DNA of 64,000 bases, taken from Pontibacter flavimaris (lineage in GTDB: Bacteria; Bacteroidota; Bacteroidia; Cytophagales; Hymenobacteraceae). Both the position numbers and the translations under genes were made by a program. The DNA is taken from the NCBI RefSeq assembly GCF_001907195.1, contig NZ_LVWA01000003.1, forward strand, positions 310,001 through 374,000, written 5' to 3'. The first letter of the stretch is position 1. Each line of letters opens with the position of its first letter. Shown piece after piece: positions 36,367 to 44,894 of this stretch. Under the pieces are notes generated by a model that was not told the DNA's origin, did not search any database, and saw nothing but the letters and a program-made list of their open reading frames with translations.

Positions 36367-36749
36367 CGTTAAATTCTATAGGATTCTGCAAACCGTGCTG
36401 GTCTACTTGTTCAGGGTTAAGCAAAATGAAAATTCAGGTGTAACAGCCCTAGCGTAAAGTATAGAGAGAGGCTTTATAGTTCCGAAGCGCACAGTTCGCC
36501 TCATAGCATACTTTTTATACTTTCGGTAAGGGCCCGGGCATGGCTATATGCCCGGGCCCTTTTTGTATTAGCTGATTTGCTGTAAGGCGAACCTCAAGCT
36601 ATACTTCTAGGCCCGACTGCAACTTCCAAAACTTACACGCTGGCTCGTCCACTTTTCCTCTACATCAAACAAAGGAAACTTAATGGTGCTGGTGCTGGTA
36701 CAATCATATACCTGTAAACTTCTAAAATTAGGCAGCAAAAGTATAAGCT
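36367..36749. other. Gene-free gap with clustered AAGTAT motifs and a terminator
   Basis: Between the permease and SDR genes there is no convincing frame. The gap holds at least five AAGTAT or ATACTT hexamers (36457 to 36742), two of them facing each other around 36508-36524. The GC-rich terminator at 36529-36560 also lies here. The promoter of the SDR gene must lie in the right half. Confidence 0.6.
36529..36560 (+). terminator. Strong terminator after the ABC permease
   Basis: A perfect 13-base GC-rich stem (36529-36541 with 36548-36560, AGGGCCCGGGCAT and its complement) has a six-base loop and is followed by TTTTTG. Confidence 0.9.
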
Positions 36750-37616
36750 ATGAAAACGATGAAAGACAAGAACAAGGAAAAGACAGTACTGATCACAGGA
36801 GCCTCCAATGGCTTCGGGATGGAATTTGCCAAGCTCTTTGCCAAGGACGGCTACAACCTGGTACTGGTGGCCCGTAGTACCGAACGCATGCGCAAACTCG
36901 GTCATTACCTGCAGGACCAGCACCTACTGGAGCATATCTGCATTATTACAGCGGACCTTACACGCCTGGAGGCGGCGCGTGAAGTATACCAGGAAGTGCA
37001 CAATGCCGGCCTGCAGGTCGATGTACTGGTGAACAATGCCGGTGCCGGGGTACACGGCATGTTCTTCGAGACCGACCTGGAGCGCGAGAAAGCTATCATC
37101 CAGCTCAATATCACCACCCCAGTGGAGTTAACAAAACTTTTCCTGCCTGAGATGAAGCAACGCAGTGACGGAAAAATACTGAACCTGGCCTCTGTCGTGT
37201 CGTTCATGCCATCTCCGCTGATGGCTATTTACGGGGCAAGCAAGGCCTTTATGCTGTCTTTCTCGGAGGCACTTTCCAATGAACTGAAGGACACCGGCAT
37301 TACCGTAACGGCCCTTTGCCCTGGCCCCAGCAACACCATGTTCTTCCGCAGGGCAGGCGCCGCGCATACCCGGGCCGCCAACGGCAGCCTGTCCGAACCG
37401 GAGGAAGTAGCGCTTGACGGTTATGAGGCACTCATGAAAGGGGAGACCCGCATCGTATCAGGCCTTAAAAACAAGCTGCAGACTACCAGCTCCAACCTAA
37501 TGCCCGACATGGCGCTGGCCGCAAGTATGCGCCACCTGATGGAGGAGGACCCCGCGGAAGAAGAAACGAACCCGACCGGCACGGCCAAGTATGATGAGGA
37601 GGAAATAACCCAGTAA
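36750..37616 (+). CDS. Short-chain dehydrogenase/reductase (SDR)
   Basis: The 288-residue cytosolic oxidoreductase has a classical SDR core: cofactor-binding TGASNGFGMEFA (about residues 16-27), NNAG, a catalytic serine in LASVVSF, the YGASK active-site motif, and a PGPSNT segment. The C-terminal ~45 residues are acidic and low in complexity, rich in Glu and Thr. Substrate is unknown. It is a single gene flanked by terminators. An alternate start three codons in (36759) is possible. Confidence 0.88.
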   Translation: MKTMKDKNKEKTVLITGASNGFGMEFAKLFAKDGYNLVLVARSTERMRKLGHYLQDQHLLEHICIITADLTRLEAAREVYQEVHNAGLQVDVLVNNAGAGVHGMFFETDLEREKAIIQLNITTPVELTKLFLPEMKQRSDGKILNLASVVSFMPSPLMAIYGASKAFMLSFSEALSNELKDTGITVTALCPGPSNTMFFRRAGAAHTRAANGSLSEPEEVALDGYEALMKGETRIVSGLKNKLQTTSSNLMPDMALAASMRHLMEEDPAEEETNPTGTAKYDEEEITQ

Positions 37617-37632
37617 TTGCAATGAAGTCATG

Positions 37633-37675
37633 AATAAGCCCCGGCTCACACTACTACAGTGAGCCGAGGCTTATT
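37633..37675 (+). terminator. Terminator after the SDR gene
   Basis: A 17-base stem with one mismatch (37633-37649 with 37659-37675) has a nine-base loop and is followed by a T-rich run. Confidence 0.8.
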
Positions 37676-37699
37676 TCTTTCTAAGCACCTATAAAAATA

Positions 37700-37730
37700 A
37701 AGCAGGGATCTTTCATCAAGATCCCTGCTT
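37700..37730. terminator. Second hairpin, between convergent genes
   Basis: AAGCAGGGATCTT (37700-37712) pairs exactly with 37718-37730 around a five-base loop. With the AT-rich flanks it could serve the CoA-binding gene on the opposite strand. Confidence 0.65.
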
Positions 37731-37828
37731 ATTCAGAACATAGACAACAAATGCCATCTGTCCTTGTTTTCCTTTATATACGGAGCTGTTTTAAGGAGGT
37801 TATACTTTTTAGGATAAAATCATACTTT

Positions 37829-38191
37829 CTAATAACTATCCGTTGCCAGCATTACCAGGGTGCAGTGGTGCAGTGTCTCAATGTTGGCCTGCTGGGCCAT
37901 TTCCTCCAGCTCGCGGTTCTCCGTGCCAGGGTTAAATATAATGCGCTTGGGCTTCAGGCTCAGGATATAATCATACCATACCGGCTGATTTTGAGGCCCC
38001 ACGTACAGCGTCAGGGTATCCACATCTTCGATCGGCTCCGATTTGTCGGTAATAATCTGCTTGCCACCTACTTCCGCGTTCTTAATTCCAACGGGCACCA
38101 CCTCATGGCCGTGCTGCTGCAGCCGGTGCACCGCCTTGTAAGCGTAGCGGGCCGGGTTATCAGAGGCGCCTAAAACAACAGTTTTTTTCAT
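37829..38191 (-). CDS. CoA-binding domain protein
   Basis: The 120-residue protein is a single Rossmann-like CoA-binding domain. It opens with VVLGASDNPARYAYKAV and has VPVGIKNAEVGG-type and FNPGTENRELEE segments. The YccU-like family to which it belongs has no defined enzymatic role. It is encoded alone, converging on the SDR gene. Confidence 0.85.
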   Translation of the reverse strand: MKKTVVLGASDNPARYAYKAVHRLQQHGHEVVPVGIKNAEVGGKQIITDKSEPIEDVDTLTLYVGPQNQPVWYDYILSLKPKRIIFNPGTENRELEEMAQQANIETLHHCTLVMLATDSY

Positions 38192-38340
38192 ATCTCAGGT
38201 TAAATCATGTTCTCCAAAAGTATACTGTTTTACTTTGGGTTGGATGGAAAGGTTAAGTTAAGGTCAATTCCGCACCGTTACTCAAAACACATAAATATCA
38301 GTCCAACTGAGGTTTCGGCTTTGATAGTTTATACTTTAGT

Positions 38341-39921
38341 TTAAGCTATTGCCACACCGGCACGTATCGCCGCTTTCTCGGCACAGCGCTCCCCATCCAT
38401 GGCCGCCGACACGATACCACCGGCATAACCGGCTCCCTCGCCGCAAGGGTAAAGCCCTTTTACCTGCACATGCTCCAGCGTATCACGGTCGCGGGGGATG
38501 CGGACAGGAGAGGAGGTGCGGCTTTCCACACCCACGATCTGGGCCTCGTTGCTCAGGTAGCCGCGCATCTTGTTGCCAAAGGCCTTGAATCCCTCACGCA
38601 ACCTGTACGCCATGTCTTCGGAAAAAAGTTCGTTCAGGTCCACCGACACCAGCCCCGGCTGATAGGAGGTTCCGAGCAGCTCTTTGCTTACTTTCCGGTT
38701 TACAAAATCTTGTAATAATTGCGCCGGAGCCGCCTGCGTGCCGCCGGCCATGGCGCATGCCTTTTGCTCCAGGGCCTGCTGCATGTGCAGACCGGCCAGT
38801 GGGCCATACTTCTCCAGTTCCATGTCCTCCAGCTCAATAGCCACTACGATACCGGAGTTGGAGAATTTGGAATCGCGGCGGCTAGGCGACATGCCGTTTA
38901 CCACCACCTCGCCGGGGGCCGTGGCTGAGGGAACGATAAAGCCGCCCGGGCACATGCAGAACGAAAAGATACCGCGCTGCCTCCCTTCATACTGCGTCTG
39001 GTGCACCAACGCGTAGGAGGAGGCCGGCAAGTAGGGCCCGCGGTCCTCACACTTGTACTGTATGCTGTCTATCAGTTGCTGCTGGTGCTCCACGCGCACC
39101 CCCATGGCAAAGGGCTTAGCCTCGATCAGAATGCCCTTCTCGTGCAGCAGTTCAAAGATATCGCGGGCACTGTGGCCGGTGGCAAGTATAACCGACTCCC
39201 CGGTATATGCCTTTCCGTCCTGCGTCACCACGCCGCGCATCTCCCCGTTCTCAAGTATAAAATCAGTAACGCGCCTGTCGAAATGCACTTCGCCGCCGGC
39301 GTCGCGGATCGTCTCCCGGAGAGCCTCTATTATCTTAGGCAGCTTGTTGGTGCCGATGTGCGGGTGGGCGTCAAAAAGTATGTCCGGCGTAGCGCCGTGC
39401 TGCACAAAGATCTGCAGGATGCGCTGCAGGTCGCCGCGTTTTTTGGAGCGGGTATACAGCTTGCCGTCAGAATAAGTGCCGGCACCGCCTTCGCCAAAGC
39501 AGTAGTTTGAGTCAGGGTTTACGATATGCTCTTTATTGATGGCGGCCAGATCACGGCGGCGGCTACGCACGTCCTTTCCGCGCTCCAGCACCACCGGCTT
39601 CAGGCCCAGCTCGATGCAGCGCAGGGCTGCAAAAAGCCCGGCAGGACCAGCACCCACGATTACCACTTGTCTGGCATCGGAAACATCCGGGTAAGTATAA
39701 ACCGGGGAGATAATATCGGCAGGAGGGGAATCCAGGTACACATCGGCACGCACGCGCACCTGCACCTGGCGCCCGCGCGCGTCGATGGAGCGCTTCATGC
39801 GGTGCAGGAATTTCACATCCTCGGGCTGCACCCGGGCGGTTTTTAAAAGCTCCCTTTCTAATTGCTGCGCATCAAATGCCAGCTCTGGCGGAAGCACCAG
39901 ATCCAATTCTTTCTTTCTCAT
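38341..39921 (-). CDS. FAD-dependent dehydrogenase-like protein (COG2509 type)
   Basis: The 526-residue protein has an N-terminal ~90-residue domain followed by an FAD-binding Rossmann motif (VIVGAGPAGLFAALRCIELG, near residues 87-106). A GGAGTYSDGKLYTR segment and a C-terminal GEGAGYAGGIVSAAMDG flavin motif are also present. This family of flavoproteins is conserved in bacteria but its substrate is unknown. Several AAGTAT hexamers lie in the gene. It is transcribed apart from its neighbours. Confidence 0.88.
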   Translation of the reverse strand: MRKKELDLVLPPELAFDAQQLERELLKTARVQPEDVKFLHRMKRSIDARGRQVQVRVRADVYLDSPPADIISPVYTYPDVSDARQVVIVGAGPAGLFAALRCIELGLKPVVLERGKDVRSRRRDLAAINKEHIVNPDSNYCFGEGGAGTYSDGKLYTRSKKRGDLQRILQIFVQHGATPDILFDAHPHIGTNKLPKIIEALRETIRDAGGEVHFDRRVTDFILENGEMRGVVTQDGKAYTGESVILATGHSARDIFELLHEKGILIEAKPFAMGVRVEHQQQLIDSIQYKCEDRGPYLPASSYALVHQTQYEGRQRGIFSFCMCPGGFIVPSATAPGEVVVNGMSPSRRDSKFSNSGIVVAIELEDMELEKYGPLAGLHMQQALEQKACAMAGGTQAAPAQLLQDFVNRKVSKELLGTSYQPGLVSVDLNELFSEDMAYRLREGFKAFGNKMRGYLSNEAQIVGVESRTSSPVRIPRDRDTLEHVQVKGLYPCGEGAGYAGGIVSAAMDGERCAEKAAIRAGVAIA

Positions 39922-39972
39922 CTATAACAGGTAAGGTAGTTAGCCTTAAACTTTTTAATTAATTCTGATTGG

Positions 39973-40069
39973 GTGATTGAGTGGATGGATGAACATTATG
40001 TTGCCGCTCAATCGAACAATAAATTGACAAGTTTATACCTAAAAACATTCCAACTACACACTCAATCAC
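39973..40069. repeat. Inverted repeat of GTGATTGAGTG downstream of kynA
   Basis: GTGATTGAGTG (39973-39983) is mirrored exactly at 40059-40069, 75 bases apart. The gap is AT-rich and ends in TTCAAAATTCAAAATTG-like direct repeats (40073-40087). It lies between two same-strand genes. Confidence 0.5.
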
Positions 40070-40089
40070 TCCTTCAAAATTCAAAATTG

Positions 40090-41061
40090 TTAGATATCCC
40101 CGTTCAGCACCTTGTCAACCCAGCCTTTGCCCCATTCCTCAATTTCCTGCTCAGAGTACAGCTCCGGGTAAAAGATTCGTTTCTGGAAGCGCGGGGGCAG
40201 GTACTTTTGCCAGTTGGTGCCACCGGTGGCGGCAATCACTTCCGGGTCGCGCTGCAGATAGCGGACGGCGGACTTGTAGTGCATCAGCGGCCAGTTCACG
40301 TTCACGTTGCTGTCGAGGTCGCGCATGGCGTGCTTAAGTTTGGGGTTCTGCTGATCCGCCTCCGGCAGGCGCTTGTATACACTCCATACGTTTTTGTTCG
40401 TGTACTCTTTGGCAAAGCTGATAAGTGAGGTGGTATACTTTTGCTCGAACTGCACCAGCGTCAGGGTCTTGGCACCGGAGGCTACCTCGGTGGCGCCCTC
40501 CTTCCAGTAAATGCAGCCGATCATCTCCTCGTGCGTGCTTTCCAGTCCCAATACCGAGCGCTTGGCCTTGTCCACCAGGTTGCGCAGGTCCGTAGAGGCG
40601 ATCTCGATGAAGCGGTACTGCACCGACTGAAATCCGCTGGCTGGCATCAGCGCCATCCGGAACTGCAGGAACTGTTTCGGGTCCATGCCGTCCACCATTA
40701 CATCAAAGGAGTTGATCAGGTTGTCGAAGTAGCGGTTAATGCGCTTTAACCTCCGGATGAGCACGTCCACTGTAATTTCCTTGTCCTCACCAATTTGCCT
40801 ATACTCCTCCAGGCACAGCTTAAAGTATAGCTCTGTGATCTGGTGGTACATGATGAAGATCTTCTCATCCGGAATGCTGGTGCGCGGGTTCTGCAGGCTC
40901 AGCAACGTGTCCAGGTGAATGTAATCCCAGTAGGAGAGGAAGCTGGTGTGGTAGAGGCCTTCCAGGTAGGCAGCCAGGTCCTGCCCCAGGGGCACATATT
41001 TCTCCTCCAGCCGCTTCAGCTGTTCCAGCACTTCTGGTTTAAAAGTATGCTCCATCTGCAT
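40090..41061 (-). CDS. kynA: Tryptophan 2,3-dioxygenase
   Basis: The 323-residue haem enzyme opens the indole ring of L-tryptophan with O2 to give N-formylkynurenine, the first step of the kynurenine pathway. Visible are TSFLSYWDYIHLDTLLSLQNPR, EKIFIMYHQITELYFKL (substrate-pocket and haem region) and MPASGFQSVQYRFIEI. A histidine near 267-270 (LMHYKSAVRYL) could be the proximal haem ligand. An in-frame second Met two codons in (41055) may be the true start. Other kynurenine genes are not in the window. Confidence 0.93.
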   Translation of the reverse strand: MQMEHTFKPEVLEQLKRLEEKYVPLGQDLAAYLEGLYHTSFLSYWDYIHLDTLLSLQNPRTSIPDEKIFIMYHQITELYFKLCLEEYRQIGEDKEITVDVLIRRLKRINRYFDNLINSFDVMVDGMDPKQFLQFRMALMPASGFQSVQYRFIEIASTDLRNLVDKAKRSVLGLESTHEEMIGCIYWKEGATEVASGAKTLTLVQFEQKYTTSLISFAKEYTNKNVWSVYKRLPEADQQNPKLKHAMRDLDSNVNVNWPLMHYKSAVRYLQRDPEVIAATGGTNWQKYLPPRFQKRIFYPELYSEQEIEEWGKGWVDKVLNGDI

Positions 41062-41295
41062 GTGGGTTTAAAGTGAGGTGGTTTCCGCAAAATTAAGAAA
41101 ACATTTATAGGCTGCGTTATGCAGGCAACAATTGGTTTCCATCCCAGGCAAGCGGTTTACGCTCAAAGTATAAACTACTGCCGCTGACAGGCTTAAATGA
41201 TAGATGCTAGCCAAGCGTTAGTAGATATAAAGACGGTGTTTGTAGAAATAAGGCTAAATTAAACCTGGAATAGCGCAAAGCTGCCACATAATTGC

Positions 41296-41303
41296 TAAAT
41301 TTG
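41296..41303 (+). promoter_or_regulatory. Bacteroidota-type -7 box before sdaAB
   Basis: TAAATTTG matches the TAnnTTTG consensus, 20 bases before the sdaAB ATG. No clear TTG box is visible upstream at the usual distance, so confidence is moderate. Confidence 0.45.
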
Positions 41304-41323
41304 GTTTTCACGATATAGAGTGT

Positions 41324-42001
41324 ATGGCTGAGAAAAGTAGTGTTTTCGATATGATCGGGCCAGTGATGATAGGGCCATCCAGTTCGCATACGGCTGGGGT
41401 GGTGCGTATTGCCAGAGCTGCCATCCGTATCCTGGGCGCCGCCCCGGAGGAGGCAGTCATCACCTTTTACAACTCCTTTGCCCGCACCTACGAGGGCCAC
41501 GGCAGCGACCGCGCCATCGTAGCCGGCCTGCTGGACTTTAAAACGGACGACAAGCGCATAAAGGAGGCTTTTGACTACGCCAGGGAGCACGGGCTGAAGT
41601 ATAGCTTCCGCTCTGTTGGAAATGCCTCTACCATGCACCCCAACACCATTAAGCTTAACCTGAAGGCCGGAGACCGTGAGGTAGAGGTGATCGGCCAGAG
41701 CCGCGGCGGGGGCGTGATCCAGATTGTGGAGGTAGACGGCTTTACCGCCAGTTTCTCTGCCAACCTGCATACCCTGATCATCGACGCGGAGGATAAAAAG
41801 GGAAGCATTGCCTTCATTGCCTCCATTCTGGCGCACGACGACTGCAACATCGCCACCATGAGCGTTTCCCGAAAGGGAAAGCATGAGCGGGCGCGCCAGT
41901 TTATAGAGATGGACTCCGGCATCAAGCCGATTACCCTGGAGTATCTCAAGCAGCTGAGCTGGGTGCAGCATGTTGTCTATATCCCTAACATCGACCTATA
42001 A
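41324..42001 (+). CDS. sdaAB: L-serine dehydratase, iron-sulfur-dependent, beta subunit
   Basis: The 225-residue protein is the beta (substrate-binding and regulatory) half of the iron-sulfur L-serine ammonia-lyase, which converts L-serine to pyruvate. The N-terminal MIGPSSSHTAGVVRIARAA motif is diagnostic, and the C-terminal ~75 residues (LHTLIIDAEDKKGSIAFIA) form an ACT domain. The alpha subunit with the iron-sulfur cysteines is not next to it, and no alpha-type gene is in this window. It precedes the TolC-like gene by 15 bases. Confidence 0.92.
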   Translation: MAEKSSVFDMIGPVMIGPSSSHTAGVVRIARAAIRILGAAPEEAVITFYNSFARTYEGHGSDRAIVAGLLDFKTDDKRIKEAFDYAREHGLKYSFRSVGNASTMHPNTIKLNLKAGDREVEVIGQSRGGGVIQIVEVDGFTASFSANLHTLIIDAEDKKGSIAFIASILAHDDCNIATMSVSRKGKHERARQFIEMDSGIKPITLEYLKQLSWVQHVVYIPNIDL

Positions 42002-42016
42002 GACAAGTAGCGAACT

Positions 42017-43477
42017 ATGAAAAAATCAACCAAAAGCCTGCTGCTGGCCATGGGTCTCTCGTTGGCTGGTGCCTCTGGTGCCTCGGCACAGCAAGAACCA
42101 GGCGGCGATGGCGTGTGGACGCTGCGGGAGGCAGTGGAGTATGCCAATACCAACAACCTGCAGGTGCGGCGAACCAAGCTCAACAAGGGGCTTTCCGAGA
42201 CAGAACTGCGGCAGAACAGGTTCAGCAGACTTCCCTCCATCAACGGAAGCTCCTCCTATAATTTCAACTATGGCACATACGTAGACCCAACGACGTCGGA
42301 CCTGCGTTCGGAACAAAGCCAGACCAACAACTTCCAGCTCAGCGCGTCTGTGCCCTTGTTCATGGGCTTTCAGCAAACAAACAGCATCAAGCAAAGCGAG
42401 CTGGAGCTGCAGGCTGTGGAGCAGGACGTACTTTCGGCCCAGAACGACATTACCATCCAGATTGTCACCTCCTACCTGAACATACTTTTCGCCGACGAGC
42501 TGATCAAGATTTCGCAGCAAACACGTGATCTGACAAAACAGCAGCTCGACCGCACCAGGCTTCTTTTCGAGGCAGGGAGCGTGGCCGAAAACTCCGTGCT
42601 GGACCTGGAGTCGCAGTTGGCGGCGGATGATTTGGAGCTGATAAACGCGGAAAACCAGCGCGATATCTCCCGGCTGTCGCTGATGCAGCTGCTGAACCTG
42701 CCTGCTTCGCAGGATTTCCAAATTGAGATTCCACAGATACCGGATCCTGATCAGGACCCCGTGCTGCTGAGTGGCGACCAGGTATTCGATACCGCGGTTC
42801 AGACGCTGCCCGCCATCAAGGCCGCTGATCTGCGCGTATTAAGTGCCTCCAAAGGGTTGGATGTGGCTCGTGGTGCTTATTACCCGCGCCTGTCCATGTT
42901 CGGGAGCCTGAATACCTTCTACTCCAGTGCCCGGGATTTCCGATTCCCGGTGGTTGGACCGCTGCAGGAAACCCCCATCGGTTTCCTGGACTCTGAGGGC
43001 ACGGTGCCTTTCGTCGTGTACTCGCCCACTACCTCGTTCAGAAGGGAAACCTATGATTACTTCGATCAGCTGAAGGATGGAGTAGGCAAGAGCTTCGGGT
43101 TCTCGCTGCAGGTCCCTATCTTCAACGGTCTTCAGGCTCGCAGCAACGTGCAGCGCGCCAAACTGCAGCAGCAGGATGCGCAGATCAACGCGGATATTGC
43201 CCGCAACAACCTGCGCCAGACCATAGAGCAGGCCTATGTGGATGCTGTGGCTGCCCAGCGTAGGTACGCAGCTGCCAAAGAGCAGCTGCGGGCGGCTGAG
43301 AAGAACTATGGCAACGCGCAGCTAAGGCTGAACGCCGGCGTGATCAACACGGTCGATTTCAACATCATCGCCAATACGTTCCGTGCCGCGCAGTCCAACC
43401 TGTCTCAGGCAAAGTATGAATACACGTTTAAATTAAAAGTTCTGGATTTCTACCAGGGCAACGACATCTCTTTTTAA
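42017..43477 (+). CDS. TolC-family outer-membrane channel
   Basis: The 486-residue protein has a signal peptide (residues 1-24, GASAQQ). The two repeated coiled-coil halves of TolC follow (about 32-250 and 260-480), with WTLREAVEYANTNNLQVR at the start of the first. The end LDFYQGNDISF is typical. It forms the outer-membrane duct of an efflux or secretion system together with the adaptor seven bases downstream. The inner-membrane component is not adjacent. Confidence 0.9.
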   Translation: MKKSTKSLLLAMGLSLAGASGASAQQEPGGDGVWTLREAVEYANTNNLQVRRTKLNKGLSETELRQNRFSRLPSINGSSSYNFNYGTYVDPTTSDLRSEQSQTNNFQLSASVPLFMGFQQTNSIKQSELELQAVEQDVLSAQNDITIQIVTSYLNILFADELIKISQQTRDLTKQQLDRTRLLFEAGSVAENSVLDLESQLAADDLELINAENQRDISRLSLMQLLNLPASQDFQIEIPQIPDPDQDPVLLSGDQVFDTAVQTLPAIKAADLRVLSASKGLDVARGAYYPRLSMFGSLNTFYSSARDFRFPVVGPLQETPIGFLDSEGTVPFVVYSPTTSFRRETYDYFDQLKDGVGKSFGFSLQVPIFNGLQARSNVQRAKLQQQDAQINADIARNNLRQTIEQAYVDAVAAQRRYAAAKEQLRAAEKNYGNAQLRLNAGVINTVDFNIIANTFRAAQSNLSQAKYEYTFKLKVLDFYQGNDISF

Positions 43478-43483
43478 GTAACT

Positions 43484-44890
43484 ATGGCTAAGAAAAAATC
43501 AAAGCTGATCCCCATCCTGGTCGGCGTGCTGGTATTGCTGGTGGTATTTATAATAGTAGCAAAAAAGTCCGGCTGGATTGGTGAAGAAGAAGGCATTGAA
43601 GTGGTCTTGGCGGAGGCCAAACCTACGGACATCGTTGAAAAAGTAAGCGCATCAGGCAAAGTGCAGCCCGAAACGGAGGTAAAAATCAGCCCGGATGTTT
43701 CCGGTGAGATCATCGAGCTGAATGTGGAGGAGGGCGACTCCGTGGTGAAGGGGCAGCTGCTGCTCCGTATCCGCCCCGACAACTACCAGTCGATGGTGGA
43801 CGCACAGCAGGCTTCGGTGAACACCCAGCGCGCCAACCTGGCACAGGCCAAGGCCAGGCTGTCACAGTCGCAGGCCAACTTTGCGCAGGTAGAGCAGAAC
43901 TACAAGCGCAACAAGCCTCTTTTCGATCAAAAAGTGATCTCGCAGTCGGAATGGCAGCAGATAGAGGCTAATTACCTGGCCGCCAAGGCAGAGGTGGAGT
44001 CAGCGCGCCAGAGCGTGAGAGCCTCGGATTATAACGTCCAGAACGCACAGGCTTCCTTAAAGGATGCCCGCGAGAACCTGAACAAAACCACCATCTACGC
44101 CCCGGTGAGCGGCACAGTATCCAAACTGAACGTGGAGCAGGGCGAGCGCGTGGTGGGAACCTCGCAGATGGCCGGTACCGAGATCATGCGCATTGCTAAC
44201 CTCAACAACATGGAGGTGCGCGTGAACGTGAACGAGAACGACATCATCCGGGTGGCCCTGAACGACTCCGTAGAGGTGGAAGTAGACTCCTATGCCAGCC
44301 GTGATGAGAAGTTCAGAGGCGTTGTGACGGCCATCGCCAACACCGCCAAGGATGCCACCACCCTGGAGGCAGTAACCGAGTTTGAGGTACGCATCCGCCT
44401 GATAAATGAGTCCTACGACCATCTGCGCGGCACTTCGGCCAGGCCTTTCCGTCCGGGCATGACAGCCTCCGTGGACATCATCACAGATCGGAAAGCTAAC
44501 GTTTTATCCGTACCTTTGTCGGCAGTGACAACGCGCTCGGCAAATGCCGGAGGTGCTGAAAAACCGCAGGAAGAGGAGCAGGAGGAAGAAGGGGAGGACG
44601 CCCCGCAAGATCAGGACCAGAACCAACAGCAGCCAGCCCCGGCACAGGTAGATGAGGTTGTTTTTGTGTACGATGAAGCCTCTAACACCGTAAAATCAGC
44701 TAAAGTGAAAACAGGCATCAGCGACTTTGAGAACATTGAGATACTGAGCGGTGTGAAGCCAGGGCAGAAGGTGGTAGCAGGGCCGTTCAGGGCTGTTTCG
44801 AAAACACTGGAGAATGGAGCGAAGGTAGCGGTGAAGGATGAGAAATCACTGAACAAGCAGGCCATAGCCGCAGATACAAAAGAGAACTAA
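43484..44890 (+). CDS. HlyD/MacA-like periplasmic adaptor
   Basis: The 468-residue membrane-fusion protein starts with one helix (about 6-27). A lipoyl-like half (VSASGKVQPETEVKISPDVSGEI) is followed by a long coiled-coil (about 90-200), the second lipoyl half (TTIYAPVSGTVSKLNVEQGERV) and a beta-barrel. An acidic Gln/Glu-rich insert (about 355-390) precedes the C-terminal membrane-proximal part. MacA-like adaptors normally pair with an ABC permease. That gene should lie elsewhere. Unlike its neighbours, it has no AAGTAT hexamer. Confidence 0.9.
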   Translation: MAKKKSKLIPILVGVLVLLVVFIIVAKKSGWIGEEEGIEVVLAEAKPTDIVEKVSASGKVQPETEVKISPDVSGEIIELNVEEGDSVVKGQLLLRIRPDNYQSMVDAQQASVNTQRANLAQAKARLSQSQANFAQVEQNYKRNKPLFDQKVISQSEWQQIEANYLAAKAEVESARQSVRASDYNVQNAQASLKDARENLNKTTIYAPVSGTVSKLNVEQGERVVGTSQMAGTEIMRIANLNNMEVRVNVNENDIIRVALNDSVEVEVDSYASRDEKFRGVVTAIANTAKDATTLEAVTEFEVRIRLINESYDHLRGTSARPFRPGMTASVDIITDRKANVLSVPLSAVTTRSANAGGAEKPQEEEQEEEGEDAPQDQDQNQQQPAPAQVDEVVFVYDEASNTVKSAKVKTGISDFENIEILSGVKPGQKVVAGPFRAVSKTLENGAKVAVKDEKSLNKQAIAADTKEN

Positions 44891-44894
44891 AGGA

